64,000 nucleotides of DNA, from NCBI GenBank assembly GCA_023213315.1, contig JAKCPI010005284.1, forward strand, positions 20,461 through 84,460. Direction: 5' to 3'. Below, piece after piece: positions 43,259-54,442 of the stretch (its first letter is position 1; each line of letters opens with the position of its first letter). Position numbers and translations under genes: made by a program. Source of the stretch: Euborellia annulipes. Its lineage: Eukaryota; Arthropoda; Insecta; Dermaptera; Anisolabididae. Under the pieces are notes generated by a model. That model was not told the origin of the DNA and did not search any database. It saw only the letters and a list, made by a program, of their open reading frames with translations.

Positions 43259-45370
43259 ATGTCAATTGTGAAAATAGTTAAACATGATGAGACAATTTAT
43301 AATTTAATTCCACCTCCAGAATCATGCTATGATATGCCACTAACTCACGTCAGTCAATGGAATAAGGTATGCAGTCATTAAACACTTATGAATCATATAC
43401 TGTAATTAATTTATTTTAAAAATTAATTCGTAATTCAGTTCAAAAACTCTCATCTATTTCTCTAGGAGGTGTCGACACCTGGAACTGCTGTTCGCAGGAA
43501 ACATGCGAAAAAAGTCCACCCTCGGCCAGCAATCGGCGTCGCTATCCTTCCTAAACCAGATCCTAATAAATACCTTCGTCGACGTGAAGGTCTCAAACGT
43601 TGGGAACCTCCACCACCTATCTTTTGCCATCCCAAGGCAAAACCCGGACATCTAGATAACAAACGTAAATATTATTAAATTTTATCTATAATATCAAAAT
43701 TTTCAAATCTTTTATTTGTATTTTAGTTGATATAAAGACAGTAGGCAAACCGGCAGGTGGGTGTGACTTTATCCGTTGGAATGCCTTATCAGTGATAAGA
43801 CACCAAAGGCCACTTCCTCCGTTAAGGATTGTTGACACTCCACGAGGACATCGGAAACATCTCCCGAAACAATATTATATCTGGAAAGAGGGATATGGAA
43901 AAGTTCCAGAGTCAGTATTCTTCATTTATTATAATTTTCTCATTCTGAGTGATTGTTTATATACTAAAAAACATTCAACTCGGGGGGGGGGAATTTTTAA
44001 AATTGATAATTTGTTTTATTGATCCTCGGCTCCTCACCTTCTACCTTTATACTTGTTAATTACACTGCACATTTTTAAGTTTCCTTCACTTCATGAGTCA
44101 ATTCTTATTAATTTTGAGTTGAGAAAAACGAATATGACAGGGAAAAATTTTTTTGGCTTTAAAATAAAATTTGCTCCTAATATGAATTTTCAAGATTTTT
44201 TTAAGGCATTATCCCTTAAAAATATGCAGATAGTTAAAACACATATTCAAGTTTTAGCCCATTCGGAGGGGGTTTAGTGATGCAAAACACTGTTAAGGGA
44301 GCGTACAAGTATTAGGTAACGCAATTTGGGGGGAGGGGGTCTCGTACAACGTTACTATGCGTTACGAGGGGGGTTGAACAACGCGTTACGTAACTGGTAT
44401 TTTAGCGACTTTCCGGTACTTTGCGCGACATAATTGTGACTTTTAGATAAAAATGGCCACTTGAGCGTTACGTAACGTCTAGGAGGGAGGGTCCAGAAAA
44501 ATGTTACGGCGCGTTACATGGGGGGAAGGGAGGCCAAAAATCTTCAAAAATTGCGTTACGTAATACTTGTACGTTCCCTTAAAGTTTAGAAAAATCAAAT
44601 TTTTTCAGTTTTTTTTTTTTAAGCTTTGGACACTCCTAATCAGGGCCGGAACTAGGAGATTCGTTTGGGGGGCAAAATTTAATTTACCGCCCCATTCAAA
44701 AAAATATTTTTAAATTACCGGATATCCTGAGCCCCGAGGGGCTCGGACCCTCTCAAAGACAAATTTTCATCAAATTTTTTTGTTTTACCTTTTTTTTTAG
44801 AAAATTATCTCCTTCCCTCGTAAATCAAATCACTTCCATTTTTACTTTCTCTTACCCTATATATGAAATATATAGAGAGAGAAAGTATTGTTTCCTCCTG
44901 TTGCGAATATCATATCATTTGACCTTTTTTTTTTTGTTACTAATATTATAATATGCCGTCCCCTCCCTCTCTTCCCTCTCGTGCTGTCATTGTAACTAAG
45001 CCAAATTGATTTTAAAATTTTAATCTTTCTTTAAATTTGAGTCCAAAATTTTCTCGCCTCTAAAATTTTGGGGCTGCCCTAGGCCCTCATTCACGGGCCA
45101 AATAATTGGTTAATTTCTTGGATATCTTTGATTGCGATATGCTCACTTTAAAAAGGTTTTTTAATAACTAATTTCCAGGGCCAAAGAGGCGCCTGGAGCG
45201 GCAAAATCTGCTTATTTACAAACCTATAAATTTTTACTTTCTCGTACCCTATATATGAAATATATAGGAGAGAAAGTATTGCGATCATGTCAAAAATTCG
45301 ATGTCGAGATTTTGATGGATATACATGTTTTGAGGTCCCCTGAGTCCAAAAAAGTGGGTTCCGCAAATTG

Positions 45371-45414
<44 letters not shown>

Positions 45415-48400
45415 ACAGATTTTTAGCATGAAGGAGTTGAGCTACCGGGTTGAAATTTTATATTTAACTTAGGTACCTTTGCAGAATCTCGAAATAAGCT
45501 TTTGAACAAAATCGGCCAAAAGTACTAGTACTTTACTGATGTACTTTTTCAGTTTTTTTCGATTTTCTCAAAATTCCCTCCAAGGATTTTTTTAAAATTC
45601 ATAAATGAACTATTTTTTAGATGCTCTTTAAAATGTATATTCTCATTTTGCCGTTGAAATCTTCTGAAGACCACTTTACTCTTGTTCTTCATAGGAAAGA
45701 TAGAACTGGTTGCCATGGTAACCGAATTTAAATCTTTTTCTTTTTATTAGATTAAAAATCAATTATTATTTAAATTCCCATTTATTTTTTTTTTATTTCT
45801 GTTTTAATTGTTTCCAAGAAAACATATATATATATATCTCTCCCACTTGCAAACATTATCGTCTCTCTCTACTCTTTTTTAAATTCCCTTTCCACCTTAT
45901 CTTCTCATAGAAACAATGTTAATTTCCTATAGGGATTTGTATGTTAATTTCGATTCAAAAGGGGGTCCCCTTTGGAACTTTTTACGCATTTGAAATTTTT
46001 TTCCAATTCTTATGAAATTTTGTATTTATTTACGATTCTATATTGTGCTGTATAAAATGTCCAAATATGAGATTAAAATTTTGAAAAATAACCATAGTTT
46101 ATTTCAACCAGTCAACATTTAAAATGCAAGTTTGAAACTAAGGTGCTATGGGAAACTAAATATATCTCGACACAAAAAATCTGGTGTGACCAGCACGGTG
46201 CACAACTTTCTCTTACCGAAGGGGTAAGAGAAAGTTGTGTGCTGTGCCAGTCACACCAGATTTTTTTTTCAATCGTTTTGTTTAGTAAATTAGGAGAATC
46301 CTAAATAAACTTTCAAGACCAATATTTAATTTGTCTTAAAAGTTTCCCTGCCTCTTGTTATTTTGAATCATTCTATTGAAACCACAATAATTATCGCACG
46401 GATGTTGTTGTATCGGCTGGTCGAGGATAACGTTTCGATTTTCTTTCCGGCTAACATGATTTCTCGCTCGAGCTTATTTAAGTCTTCTTTTGATACGAGA
46501 AAAATCTGGTGTGACTGGCGCACAGCACACAACTTTCTCTTACCCTTCGGTAAGAGAAAGTTGTGCACTCATGCTGGTCACACCAGATTTTTTGTGTCGA
46601 GATATATTTAGTTTCCGATAGCACCTTAGTTTCAAACTTGCATTTTAAATGTTGACTGCTTCAAATAAACTATGGTTATTTTTCAAAATTTTAATCTCAT
46701 ATTTGGACATTTTATACACAATATAGAATCGTAAATAAATACAAAATTTCATAAGAATTGGAAAAAAAATTTTAAATGCGTAAAAAGTTCCAAAGGGGAC
46801 CCCCTTTTGAATCGAAATTAACATACAAATCCCTATAGGAAATTAACATTGATCCAATGGATGGAAGAGGCGGAAAGGGAATTTGAAAAAAAAAAAACTG
46901 AATTACATCATCAAAGTCTACCTTATATTATTATATTAGAATATGGACCCTGTTATGCATTAGTGTGTCAAGCGCCAAAAAAAAAAAAATTAAAAATTGA
47001 GTTAAGCACGGAATATTGTTTCAAATGCTATAATTAATAGTATTTTTTATGAAATATGTCCAAAAAAAATTTATATTTAATGTTACTTGCACAATTGACA
47101 AAAAAAATTATATATAATCTAATGAAAACAAAAAACTTTAATGTTAATTTTCTCAAAACTTGGTAGCTGGCGCTTGACACACTAATGCGTAACAGGTCCA
47201 TATAATATATTGGTGGGAAAATTAAAAAAAAAAAACTGTTTATTCGGGATAGATTAACTTTGTCATCCTCTGCTGGTTCATCATTGCAATGATTTTTGTG
47301 GTTTTCGATCATCTATTAATTAATTTCACATGATTGATATTTATTTATTTTTTTATTAGATATATTTTAGAAAGATTGGAGCAAAAGACATTTAGATCTA
47401 CAGAAGATGAGGCCGAAAAGAAAGAATATTATCAAGAGGTTTGTGTGTTGATCTAAACAAAAATTGTATTGTATTAATCTAATCAATCAAAATAATATTA
47501 TAGGGCGCATGCGTTTATAAAATGCCACGGTATGTCACTGCACCAGAGAGGGGAGGAAATTTTAGCAGGATTAAAAGCTAATTGGACTCAAGCTCAAAAA
47601 GAATTTTTATTATTACCGATGCATACAGATACACCTCCTAAGGTAAATAAATATTTTTCATTATTATTTTCATACGGCTTAAGAAGACGCTGCAGTTTGA
47701 AGGTGGCAAGTTGATCACCGATTTGTTTGTGTTGACTAACCTTCAGAACCAGGGGCGTATATAGAAATTTTTTTCGGGGGGGCCTGAACTCAAAAATTTT
47801 TCTGCGGAAAAATTTTTTTTTAAGAAACTATGTTTTTTTTCCCCACACGAAATTTTTTGCGGAACATTTTTTTATTTGCGGAACCAAAGTTTTCCATCCT
47901 GCGAAAAAATTTGTTGCGCTGATGTCTGTATATCCCTATATAGGTATATGTGTTTGGGAAATTTCGGGGGGCCCGGGCCCCCTCGGCCCCCCCTTATATA
48001 CGCCCCTGTTCAGAACCAATTTCTTGAAAATTTCCACAGGAAAAAATCATAGGCCTTTGAAATGGATATAGGAGACGCAGTAGCCAAGGAAATTAAATAA
48101 AAAGCTTTTATCTTATTATTAATCATCGACGTTTCCGTTGTCAATCACGACCTTTATCAGGACGATTAATTGTTACAGTACAGTATGTTGAGGATTATTT
48201 TTAATTACGATGGTCAATTATACAATATAGACAATCACAAAACATAAAAGACAAACATTTATTTCATTTGAATTGGCTTCTAATCATTTGAAATAAACAG
48301 GGATGAGGTCTAAGTGACCTTAGATGCCGAAAAAGACCTTTTAAATAAATTGAAAAAAAAAAAAAATAAAAATAAAATAAAATTGAATTGACTTTGGAGC

Positions 48401-48951
48401 TTCTTCGCCTAAGACGGATGGTCGGTCAAGAAAATTATAAAAACGCTGTTTCTATTTTAAATTTAGTTATTATTAATTCATTTTTAAATTCCTATGATGG
48501 AGTTCACGATAATTAAAACAAAGTATTTTACTTTATTATACAGGAATTTTATTGCCAGACAACTGTTGTGTGCACATTCTCACAGTTTCGGTCCCCCCTC
48601 TGCCCCCTCCTATAAGATGCCAGGGGGGGGCAATGTACCCTTGCCCCTCCCCCCCCCAGTTCCGGCGCCTATGCATATCAATATAATCTTTAGTAAAGGA
48701 ACTCTGGAAGCAGAAGTAGCCAAGGAAGAAAATTCTCTGAATTTTTTGGCTGCCTCTGCTTCCATAGTTCTTTCACTAAAGATACACAGCCACAACTTAT
48801 CATCTTGTACATCCTCAAATTAATTTGTTTTTAGATAAAACATAAATGGATGATGGAGAAGAAATTGGAGGCTTTGGAAGCAGATATCCGTAGAGTTGAA
48901 GAAGCTGAATATATTTATGTTCTCGACGATGAAAAACAACCATTTCTTTAA
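43259..48951 (+). CDS. ENKUR: Enkurin, TRPC-channel/calmodulin adaptor of sperm and cilia, complete
   Basis: Six exons: 43259-43366, 43466-43664, 43727-43910, 47360-47446, 47504-47642 and 48835-48951 (stop TAA), giving 277 residues (human 256). N-terminal ETIYNLIPPP matches enkurin (SECIYNLIP). A proline-rich stretch with RWEPPPPIFCHP is at about 83-94. The C-terminal enkurin domain (about 155-272) has LPKQYYIWKEGYGKVPEYIL, GEEILAGLKANWTQAQKEF and KLEALEADIRRVEEAEYIYV. Enkurin links signalling proteins to TRPC channels in sperm, binds calmodulin and is a ciliary/axonemal microtubule inner protein. The exon 4/5 junction is uncertain: the chosen donor at 47447 (GTTGAT) is weak but keeps the frame. 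The alternative is donor 47439 with acceptor at 47547, which shortens the protein by 17 residues. Intron 3 (3.4 kb) and intron 5 are full of transposons. AATAAA at 49006-49011 is the likely poly(A) signal. Confidence 0.92.
44293..44582. mobile_element. TTAA-bounded MITE with GTTACGTAAC-rich ends (enkurin intron 3)
   Basis: Both ends are TTAAGGGANCGTACAAGTAT followed by TANGTAACGCAATTT, in inverted orientation (44293 and 44582). Inside are more copies of GCGTTACGTAAC. No coding frame. TTAA target sites suggest piggyBac or Kolobok. Confidence 0.8.
44641..45110. repeat. Decayed element starting CAGGGCCGGAACTAG
   Basis: The start matches the complete hAT-like element at 62561-62745 (CAGGGCCGG). 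The right end could not be placed; candidates around 45070-45105 (GCCCTAGGCCCTC) are degraded. Confidence 0.4.
45233..45765 (-). repeat. Long interspersed repeat, reverse copy without the hairpin
   Basis: Reverse complement of the 58028-58716 body: TACTTTCTC..TATATA end, a (GT)n tract at 45374-45412, AAAGTACTAGTACTTT and CCATGGTAACC. No coding capacity. Confidence 0.75.
46174..46269. repeat. CACACCAG hairpin
   Basis: Inverted repeat from AAATCTGGTGTGACCAGCAC to its near complement, central CTCTTACCGAAGGGGTAAGAG. Same family as 2112-2205, 46500-46593, 54853-54946 and 58028-58119. Confidence 0.8.
46500..46593. repeat. CACACCAG hairpin
   Basis: AAATCTGGTGTGACTGGCGC pairs with its near complement; the centre is CTTACCCTTCGGTAAG. 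Arm partner of 46174-46269. Confidence 0.8.
47750..48008. mobile_element. hAT MITE with exact 8-bp duplication (enkurin intron 5)
   Basis: 259 bp, ends CAGGGGCGTATATAG and TATATACGCCCCTG, flanked by TTCAGAAC on both sides (47742-47749 and 48009-48016). A second copy is at 54443-54706. Non-coding, with C/G runs inside. Confidence 0.85.
48060..48215 (-). repeat. Single arm of a hammerhead element (enkurin intron 5)
   Basis: Starts with the family boundary GCAGTAGCCAAGGAA (48076 on) and contains one motif on the minus strand (48121-48167). No second arm was found next to it. Confidence 0.6.
48121..48167 (-). ncRNA. Hammerhead motif with one core substitution
   Basis: Minus strand: CTGATAA (48160-48154) instead of CTGATGA, GAAACGTC (48135-48128). 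Stem I AATCGTC (48167-48161) with GATGATT (48127-48121) pairs at all seven positions, one G-U. G8 is catalytic, so activity is doubtful. Confidence 0.55.
48280..48365. repeat. Second SINE-type tail
   Basis: GGCTTCTAATCATTTGAAAT then GGTCTAAGTGACC and GCCGAAAAAGACCTT, followed by an A-rich run. The same tail follows the tRNA-like head at 51765-51900. Confidence 0.55.
48686..48784. repeat. 99-bp fold-back without spacer
   Basis: ATCTTTAGTAAAGGAACTCT to GAAAATTC is mirrored by GAATTTTTTGGCTGCC and on to its complement. It has the GCAGAAGTAGCCAAGGAA boundary of the hammerhead elements but no ribozyme core, and may be the boundary module alone. Confidence 0.6.
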
Positions 48952-49005
48952 GCATCATTTCTCTCTCGCTTTTGTTTTCGATTTTGCGGTATTTAGGAAA
49001 ATTCA

Positions 49006-49011
49006 AATAAA
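49006..49011 (+). promoter_or_regulatory. Likely poly(A) signal of enkurin
   Basis: AATAAA 55 bp after the stop codon. Confidence 0.5.
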
Positions 49012-49076
49012 ATTATATTATATTAATATGTGCGTTTTGTTGTTGGTTACTTACACTAACTATCTTATTGAATAGC

Positions 49077-49712
49077 TAAGAGGGTTCAGGAGCGACGTCT
49101 AAACGTACTTTAAAAAAAATCTAGACTATTATAAGGAATTTTTCAATGCTGTTTTTTTTAAATGAATTAAATTCATAAGAGATTATTGGGACATCGAGCT
49201 ATAATTTTTTTAATGACTTATTAAAAAATTATCGTAATTAATTTTTTTGTTATCAAGCAAATACAAAAAAACAATCTGTCCCAATAATCTTTAATTTTTT
49301 TTTTAATTTAAAAATGAATTTATTGTTATTAATAATCACATATTAATTAAGAAATTTTTAAAATAAGCTTAGATGATTTATTTAAAAATCAACTGTCAAA
49401 TTAGTTCAGCATTCTTGCAATAGATGGCAGGCTAGTCTAACAGACGATATAGTATTAGCCTATATCTGGCCTATATTTATATATTTTTATGCTTTTATAA
49501 AAGATACATAATATATAATAACATTTATAAAGTATTTATTGTTAAAAGATCAATGAAAATCAACGAAATGCATTAAATATTATTAGCTACCATTCTGACA
49601 TCTCTTGGCAAATTTTTGAATTACTTGATTTTTTGGGCATACTTTTAATGACACACAACGCCATCTTAGCGGGAAAAACATGCGTAACACCTTCACTCCC
49701 GAGGCCCCTTAA
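49077..49712 (+). mobile_element. TTAA-bounded non-autonomous element, copy 2
   Basis: Closely matches 32687-33321 along its whole length, same orientation. The left TTAA has become CTAA; the right end is GGCCCCTTAA. It starts 126 bp after the enkurin stop. Confidence 0.75.
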
Positions 49713-50573
49713 AACAGATGCTTATTCTGTGGTGGTAATTCTATTGAATCACCCGAACGCCTTCAATATCAAAGAATACATCATTTTATACATTCAAATA
49801 GCGCTGGTTATCTACCGCGCAGGGGCCGCCTTTCAATCTTATCGATTTATTGGTCAAATATTTCTTTGTTTTAATTGTTTATAGACATTTGAATTTTTTT
49901 TTATAATTTATTTATTTATTTCTTATCTTCTAAACAAACAGGAAGTTGTGATTTAAAATAGGAAGTGAAATTCCTCTTTTCTTATATAATGCTTGTTGTT
50001 TGTATTTAGAAAAGTTTCGCGTCGTATGTCATCGCTTTTTCTTTAATTTTATAAACACTTAGCTCTTAGCCCCTCCACGTTTCACCTTGAGAGAAAAGAT
50101 ATCATTCTTTCTTTCTTTACCAAAAAACACCGTTAAGATGGAATATTCATGCTATTATCTATTTAGGCCCCTAATATATCTTCTTTTTTTTTGATCCCGT
50201 AAGCAAATAAAATTTGATGCGTGGTCGATTTGAAATTTTTATTTATTTAATCCTTTTTTTGTTTTGAACTAAACACCGGATGCTCTTATCTTAATTTTTT
50301 TTTTTTTGAAGATTAGGTGTAAGCTGTGCACCAGTTATTACAAAAAATTCATATTGGATTTATTTATTCGTAATAACAACTTAGAAAATAGTCAAAGAAG
50401 TAAAGTACGTGGGATTTTAGTTACGCAACATTTACCACAATTTAAATGAATTTTTTTTTTTAAATTTTACCTCCTTTTCCGCTATGGAAACAATTCAATA
50501 ATTAGACGACATTGAAATATTATAAAGAGGTAAAGCAGCGAAGAAATAATTAATAGTTAATTATTTTCGTGGT

Positions 50574-50606
50574 GACGTTTTGGCAACGCGTCACATCCAT
50601 CTTCAG
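50574..50606 (-). ncRNA. Degenerate hammerhead motif
   Basis: Minus strand: CTGAAGA (50606-50600), then AAAACGTC (50581-50574) in place of GAAACGTC. Loss of G12 should abolish activity. Flanked by the family boundary GTAAAGCAGCGAAGAA. Confidence 0.5.
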
Positions 50607-50639
50607 AATCATTTATAGGATGAATACAAATAAATACAA

Positions 50640-50840
50640 TATCAATCAATTTTTGCAAGATAAAATTTCATTCTCCTGGGTTAAATCTCACTCCGGGAAT
50701 TCAAAAAACGAACTGGCGGATTATTTAGGAAAAAGGGCGACCATGGTTAGTATTGCCCCTAATAACAGTACTCCTTGGAGAGCTCTCATTCCAATTCATA
50801 AAGCTCAGCTCTTCAAACTGGTCTCAAACAGCACAAATTA
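50640..50840 (+). pseudogene. LINE RNase H domain fragment
   Basis: Encodes ISFSWVKSHSGNSKNELADY then LGKRA, the C-terminal motif of the RNase H domain found after the reverse transcriptase of I/Jockey-like non-LTR retrotransposons (usually WVKAHSGIPGNELADELAK). Neither the reverse transcriptase nor the RNase H start is present. Confidence 0.8.
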
Positions 50841-51124
50841 AATGCAAAAATACAAAGTGCGCCTGGTTTAACCCCCAGATTTAAACCATGTTAACATTAA
50901 TAGGATAAGGATTAACCATACTTGCTACAATGCACATTTCCATATATTGCCCCTAACTCCCTCGCCATATTGCATCTGTTCTTTTTCACAGTGTTTTCCA
51001 AACGGTGAGGCGCGGACTAGTCTAAGGGGAGGCGCAAGTATTAGCCAGAGCAAGAAATTTTCCAAATGATTGCTTGTTTTATAAATAAAATAATAAATAA
51101 GAAGAAATAAAAAAAATATATCTA

Positions 51125-51300
51125 TTTATATAATTCGCTAATGTCCGTCTGTCACGATCTATTTGGGCAACTTCCCGTTGAAATTTTGAAAACGAAATTT
51201 TTTAAAGAGGACTTTCTAGCGATTACAGGAAAATTATTTTCATCCCGAAATTCCTATAACTTTTTGAGTTATTAATTCCTAAAGTTACGATTTCTTCCAC
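51125..51300 (-). repeat. Interspersed repeat fragment (reverse copy of 4245-4455)
   Basis: Contains ATTTGGGCAACTTCCCGTTG and AAATTCCTATAACTTTTTGA, complementary to the 4245-4455 block. A shorter copy follows at 51590-51690. Confidence 0.65.
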
Positions 51301-51764
51301 ACATATGTATGGTTTTTTTGGCGTTAATAATTTTTCTTTTGTTTGTATTATTTTATAAAATGGGGGGAGGGGCGTCATACGATTAAGTATTTTTAAGGGA
51401 GGCGTTGTAACATAAAGTTTGGAAACCACCGCTTTAACACAAGCAACACCACTCTCTCAATGGTGTGTCCATTTGTAGATTGAGTCTCATATAGCTAGCT
51501 CTAGAGAGACTATATCTAGCAAAAAAATCTACAGTGTACACGTACCTTTATAGGGGACGTTATGGAGAGTCCAGGAAAAATACTCAGGTCCCGAAATTCC
51601 TATAACTTTTTGAGTTATTAATTCCTAAAGTTACGATTTCTCCCATCGGAAATGTATAGAGAAATATTTATGCATTCTTTGCATTTATATATTCTATGAA
51701 TGTAAACAAAAGCTGGCACTGGATTGGAATTCGAAGTAATAATAATTTTCTTAGTCCTCGCGCC

Positions 51765-51900
51765 TTGGTGTAGTGGTTAGCGAGCTAGTCGTCCTCTCAA
51801 GGTTGCGGATTCGGATCCCGTCCCATACGACAATTTATTTCAATTTAATTGGCTACCAATACCGGGGTCTAAGTGGCCTCCGTTACCGAAAAAGACCTTA
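51765..51900 (+). repeat. tRNA-derived SINE with a different head
   Basis: A box CTTGGTGTAGTGGTTAGCGA and B box GGATTCGGATCCC, about 40 bp apart as in tRNAs. The tail is GGGGTCTAAGTGGCC, then ACCGAAAAAGACCTTA. No acceptor stem, so not a tRNA gene. Confidence 0.7.
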
Positions 51901-52298
51901 ATAATTTTCTTCTCAAAATCAAAAAAAGACCTTAGCTAGTATTTTATAATTTATTATTTAAAAATTTAAATATTAGTTATATAACATTGACGGAATTCAA
52001 TTTATCATTATCATCATTATTACGCATTTATTTAATGATATTTTTTTTTCTATTAAGATAATAATAATAATGATTTCAAACAGAAAAAAAAAAAAAAAAA
52101 AAATAGTGAGTGAGAGTCGATAAAAAAAAAAAAAACAAGCGAATTGACATTAAAAAATAGGCCGTCGAGAAAGAATCTCTACTACATTGTTCATATGTAG
52201 GTATGTAGCTAAAAGTCTTATTAAATCAAAAATGGATAGGAATGTATAATCGAGGTCACTCAGGAATAAAATTTGCATTGCCAAGACAGAAAGAGAGG

Positions 52299-53151
52299 AT
52301 GAATATTCAAGCCACGTGCATTAAAGTCTCTCTCTGGCTGGTTTTGGCTTTGGGCTTCGCTCGTTCGGCTCCCTTCGGCTCAATTCGTGTCTTTAACCCG
52401 AACTCCCGAAGCCAAGTAAAGTATGTCTTAAGAAACCTCTTGCTCGCTCTCTTTCGAGTTCCCCCTACCAAAAGACCTGTGCGAGTTCAGTCAACATTCT
52501 TTAACCGTTTCGTCAACATCTGTTTTATAAAATTTGTCAAAATTTCTCTGTGTTTTTTTTTTTTTTAATAATTGTGCGTGAAGTGTTTATTTACATCTAA
52601 TTTGGATTTTTCATTAAACAAGGTGAGTTTTGTTTTTAATTATTTAAAAATATCTATAAATATCAATAATAGTAAAATTAATATTTTCTTATTTTTTTTT
52701 TTTTAATTAACAATAATTTTTTACATTATTGATAATTATTGAAATTATTTTTATATTCTTATTTCTTATTCAAATAATTAAGTGGATATATAATTAATTT
52801 TATATTCCTAAACGTCATAGGCCTTATTATTTATTAAAAATATAATTTGGTTATGCATTGTTGTTTTATTTATTTAGATTTTTTTTTAAATATATTTATT
52901 TTTTATTTTTTTAATTTAATTAATTACCTATTTAAAAGAAATGTATTTTTATTTCTTTTTAAAAGGGTATAGAATTTTTTCCATTTTTTTTTTTTTGCAC
53001 TTTAGAAGAAGGATTAGCGGGAATAAATGTTGATTCATCCTGGGGAGGGCAATGGACCATCCAAGTAGGCTACTTCATTCCTTTAAAGAGAGCCACTTAC
53101 GCCTTTAAAGCAAGCAATAATAATAATAATACACAACGACTAAAATCATAA
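52299..53151 (+). CDS. Possible two-exon gene with signal-peptide-like start (uncertain)
   Basis: An ATG at 52299 opens a frame starting MNIQATCIKVSLWLVLALGF then ARSAPFG, which looks like a signal peptide with a plausible cleavage near SAP. A consensus donor (CAAG|GTGAGT) lies at 52623. A good acceptor (52990-53005) opens an exon whose frame reads GINVDSSWGGQWTIQVGYF, IPLKRATYAFKASNNNNN and stops at 53149-53151. The two frames do not join through the best donor: the signal-peptide frame stops first, and no in-frame ATG precedes the second exon. Possibilities are an untranslated first exon, a missed exon, or chance. I do not recognise the protein. Confidence 0.25.
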
Positions 53152-53649
53152 TCAACAATCAACCTATTTTTGTATAATTAAATTATCTAAATAATAGAAG
53201 CTAATTGTTTATATTTTAAGAGAAGAAAAAACAACAAAAAAGCTTCATGCTTATTTAAACTGTACATTTGCTTTTTTTTTTTTGTTAGGGATTTTAATTT
53301 TATTAAATTAAAATGGGGGGTATTTTGTTATTAATTTTCCCTTTTGAGACTACTGAGGCCATTAAGGTTTTTATTTTACAGGCCTATATAATTTGTACCG
53401 GTGACGTGCTAGATATTCGTTTTTTGGGCCACCCATCCGAAATTCAGCTGATTTTTGGCATTGCTTGACAGCCAAGATTGGTGCTCTTCTATGTTTCCAG
53501 AAGTCACCGGCGACATTAAATGTTTTTTTTTTTTTTTTTTTTCAAACTAACCCTTCTTAATTATGAGAAGAAAATTAATATTATTCCAATCCAGTGCCTG
53601 CTTGAGGATTTTTTTATATTCATAAAATATATAAATAAAATGCAAAGAA

Positions 53650-53845
53650 TACATTTCCTACGGGAGATCGTAACTTCAACAATTAATAACTCAAAAAGTT
53701 ATAGGAATTTCGGAGCGAAAATAATTTTCCTGTAATCCCTAGAAGGTCCTCTTTAATCATATAAAATTTGGTTTCAAAATTACGGGAAGCTGATTAAATA
53801 GCGCGAGACAGACAGACAGACAGATGGACATTAAAGAATTATATA
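53650..53845 (+). repeat. Interspersed repeat fragment (4245-4455 family)
   Basis: Shares CTCAAAAAGTTATAGGAATT and CCTAGAAGGTCCTCTTTAA, then a GACAGACAGACAGACAGA tract. Confidence 0.65.
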
Positions 53846-53944
53846 TAGGCATTTAATGTTTATGATAAATACCTGTATGTTTTTTTTTTTTCAATTAACG
53901 AGATACTTTTTCGGCTACAGAGGCTATTTAGAGTTTTCAATATT

Positions 53945-54177
53945 ATCTTCTTCTTCTGACTTCGCCTTATTCCCGCGATGCGGGGTCGGCGGACCTCACT
54001 TTTTCCCTCCAAACCTATCATGCGTTTTTGAGACCGGAAGAAATAGGACAGGCCGGCCCGTCGTACGGTCTGACGCCTGTTGAAAAGAGGATGGAAGAGA
54101 CAGACATACAAAGAACTGAAGGAGTGCCTGTCCCAGCTCGGGCAGCTCGTGGTCGCCATCCACGTATCCTGAGCAAA
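53945..54177 (+). repeat. GC-rich interspersed repeat, copy 2
   Basis: Matches 33873-34120 from CTTCTTCTTCTGACTTCGCC through CGCGATGCGGGGTCGGCGGA to CGTGGTCGCCATCCACGTA. Overlapping frames on the minus strand are not genes. Confidence 0.7.
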
Positions 54178-54442
54178 GTTTTCAATATTATAAATATTTG
54201 AAATAATAAAGTATCGATGGCTTCGAGCAGACGTCTTGTTTTTCGGAGGCCACCTATGCCGATTTTCAGCACTGCTTGGCGTTGCTAAACAAGACTGATG
54301 TTGGTGACTGTTGTCCTTTCTTTTCGCCGGCTTTAATAGTCAATTTGTTTATATATTGTTGGTGATAATGGGTAATTAATTGTTATGAAGAGGAACCGCC
54401 TCCTTGATTCTTAATGATTCGGAAAGGCCAAAGGATTAGTGA

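Larger units (their letters stand above)
45905..46852. mobile_element. Large palindromic element with nested hairpins (enkurin intron 3)
   Basis: Arms 45905-46270 and 46500-46852 are inverted copies bounded by AATGTTAATTTCCTATAGGG and its complement. At the inner end of each arm is a 95-bp hairpin of the CACACCAGATTTT family (46174-46269 and 46500-46593). The 230-bp centre is unique. Arms differ only at scattered bases. Non-coding. Confidence 0.8.

Noticed and set aside
45361..45415. (GT)n tract and the (AC)n tracts at 58524-58570
   Set aside because: Microsatellites inside interspersed repeats; not independent features.
46430..46470. AACGTTTCG sequence resembling a hammerhead end
   Set aside because: No CTGANGA, no stem II or stem I; a chance match inside a palindrome spacer.
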